IMG/VR virus record: IMGVR_UViG_3300025785_001290
Location: 1 to 23,110 of that record
From: a virus
Reading direction: 5' to 3' (one strand)
Length of the DNA stretch: 23,110 nt
In this document: in pieces, positions 22,231-23,110 of the stretch
Position numbering within the stretch: the stretch's first letter is position 1
Layout of the letters: the number at the start of each line of letters is the position of its first letter
The notes under the pieces: model-generated
Database searches by the model: none
Seen by the model: only the letters and a program-made list of their open reading frames with translations
What the model was told of the DNA's origin: nothing
Made by a program: the position numbers and the translations under genes

Positions 22231-22875
22231 TCAGTGGAATTTAATTCCCGATGCTGCTTCTACAGTAGCGAGCGGAACTTCATTAACTGGAGCCTTAACA
22301 GTGTTGTTGGCAACGTAGGCTTTGATCGTGCCGTCCTTAAGATATACAATCTTGTAATAGCTTGTAGGAACTGGAACATTGTGCTTGCCGATTGTCTTGG
22401 TGCTGCCTGTGTAGATTGCACCAGTGACAATATAAGTTGCTGGCATTGTACGGACATTGGCTTCTAGCATACGCCAAGAAATACGATTAACAGTTGGCTC
22501 CTGTGGAGTCATATTTGTCATTAGAAAAGTATCAGACATTTGATTGTCGTTGCCGGCATCTGCCGCAGGTGTAAGATGTCCACGGTCAAGTCCAGTGTTG
22601 TCGTAATCACCCGGAGTTGGGGAGTTTTTGAGCCGGGGGTCGGCGTGAAAATTGTTTGATCGTTCCACTTTGTCTGCGTGTGGAAGGAACGCTTCTGTGG
22701 AAAAAATAGCTTCTTCCTTATTGGCATTGTAGACAGTGGCATAGAAAGTGTTGCAGAGAACCTGTGTACCTGGTACAACAATTTCCTTGCCGTTTGGAAA
22801 GAATTGATCACAGGCCGAAGCATGTGCTGCTGCCGGTGCAAGTAGAAATGAAAGTGCAAGAAATAGTTTCTTCAT
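22231..22875 (-). CDS. Secreted DNA/RNA non-specific endonuclease (NucA/NUC1 type)
   Basis: 214 aa. A signal peptide (about 1-19, ending AHA) sends it to the periplasm or outside. The family's DRGH motif is at 97-100 (catalytic H100) in LDRGHLTPAADAG. N121 (TNMTPQ), the metal-binding N130, and the W134/E138 block (RISWRMLEANVR) follow in the normal order. AAGGA precedes the ATG and a late-type box lies 25 bp upstream. It would cut DNA and RNA without sequence choice, plausibly degrading incoming competitor DNA or released host DNA, or helping lysate spread; these roles are inferred. Confidence 0.93.
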   Translation of the reverse strand: MKKLFLALSFLLAPAAAHASACDQFFPNGKEIVVPGTQVLCNTFYATVYNANKEEAIFSTEAFLPHADKVERSNNFHADPRLKNSPTPGDYDNTGLDRGHLTPAADAGNDNQMSDTFLMTNMTPQEPTVNRISWRMLEANVRTMPATYIVTGAIYTGSTKTIGKHNVPVPTSYYKIVYLKDGTIKAYVANNTVKAPVNEVPLATVEAASGIKFH

Positions 22876-22899
22876 TGTTAGTCCTTTAAGTTGGTGTAT

Positions 22900-22907
22900 T
22901 ATTTATT
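22900..22907 (-). promoter_or_regulatory. Late promoter box AATAAATA upstream of the nuclease gene
   Basis: Seven of eight consensus bases, 25 bp before the ATG at 22875, overlapping the stop of the preceding gene. Confidence 0.62.
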
Positions 22908-23110
22908 AAGTAGCAGATATGTAAGTTACAAATCCAGAGAAACTAGCAGTTCCTCCTAATATAGTAGTGGTTGCCGGACCATAAACAAAAGGATTCGGGC
23001 CGCCTCCTGCTGTATAAGTTTCTAATGCCACTGTTGAAGTATTACCAGTCATGCTACCAACTATTACAGCTTGTGTAGCTAAAGTGGGTGTAGCAGTGAC
23101 AGTTAATGAT
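22906..23110 (-). CDS. C-terminal end of an unidentified, probably structural protein (5' end outside window)
   Basis: Open from the window edge to TAA at 22906-22908; 67 residues are visible. They are rich in Thr, Gly, Ala and Val (TATPTLATQAVIVGSM; TTTILGGTASFSGFV), like the beta-rich C-termini of phage tail or capsid proteins. Too little is present to name it. It is followed directly by the late box of the nuclease gene. Confidence 0.68.
   Translation of the reverse strand, partial: SLTVTATPTLATQAVIVGSMTGNTSTVALETYTAGGGPNPFVYGPATTTILGGTASFSGFVTYISAT

Overview
This window looks like part of a T4-like myovirus genome, of the marine or freshwater cyanophage/pelagimyophage kind, infecting a Gram-negative host. 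The support is dense packing on one strand with ATGA, GTGA and TAATG overlaps; a nucleotide-metabolism set (NrdA, NrdB, glutaredoxin, ThyX); a pectate-lyase-fold tail fibre; a PD-(D/E)XK nuclease; several small proteins of the kind found in T4-like marine phages; and repeated (T/G/A)ATAAATA late-promoter boxes just upstream of structural genes. Base composition is moderately AT-rich by eye, so I do not name a host. The Gram-negative inference rests on CsgG/CsgF and signal peptides.

Layout, read in the direction of transcription (almost all minus strand, so from high to low coordinates). (i) 23110-20421: end of an unidentified, probably structural gene, a secreted DNA/RNA non-specific endonuclease, one lone plus-strand gene with its own promoter and a shared terminator, then small conserved phage and virion genes, each behind a late promoter. 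(ii) 20370-14622: a coiled-coil/membrane protein, a Gln/Pro-rich protein with a T4-type capsid-targeting N-terminus, a 485-aa protein with acidic repeats, a RecB-like nuclease, the tail fibre and a conserved phage protein. (iii) 14589-7827: nrdA, two unknown genes, nrdB, an unknown gene, glutaredoxin, a chain of tiny coiled-coil genes, thyX and an LSm-like small protein. (iv) 7803-6961: a PAAR-like protein fused to a CHAP/NlpC-type cysteine peptidase. (v) 6960-6815: the largest gene-free stretch, with three hairpins. (vi) 6814-1: an apparent operon of two small membrane proteins, csgF, csgG, a curlin-repeat protein, a FecR-domain protein, a PA14-domain/curlin-repeat fusion and a CHASE2-adenylate cyclase that runs off the window.

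Region (vi) is the exciting part. It combines a type VIII (curli) secretion pore and its cap factor, two signal-peptide-bearing beta-solenoid proteins that could be its cargo (one with a likely sugar-binding PA14 head), a periplasmic FecR protein and a membrane sensor enzyme predicted to make cAMP. From memory, curli-related clusters have been reported in metagenome-derived pelagimyophages with function unknown. The coupling to FecR, PA14 and a CHASE2 cyclase, in one apparent transcription unit, suggests a phage-encoded cell-surface fibre plus signalling device. Possible roles are adhesion of infected cells, exclusion of competing phages or reprogramming of the host through cAMP; these are inference only. 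CsgE, CsgC, CsgB and CsgD are not seen in the window.

No tRNA, rRNA, CRISPR array, insertion sequence or integrase was found. Apart from the 146-bp stretch at 6815-6960, gene-free gaps are short and hold promoters, terminators or ribosome-binding sites.
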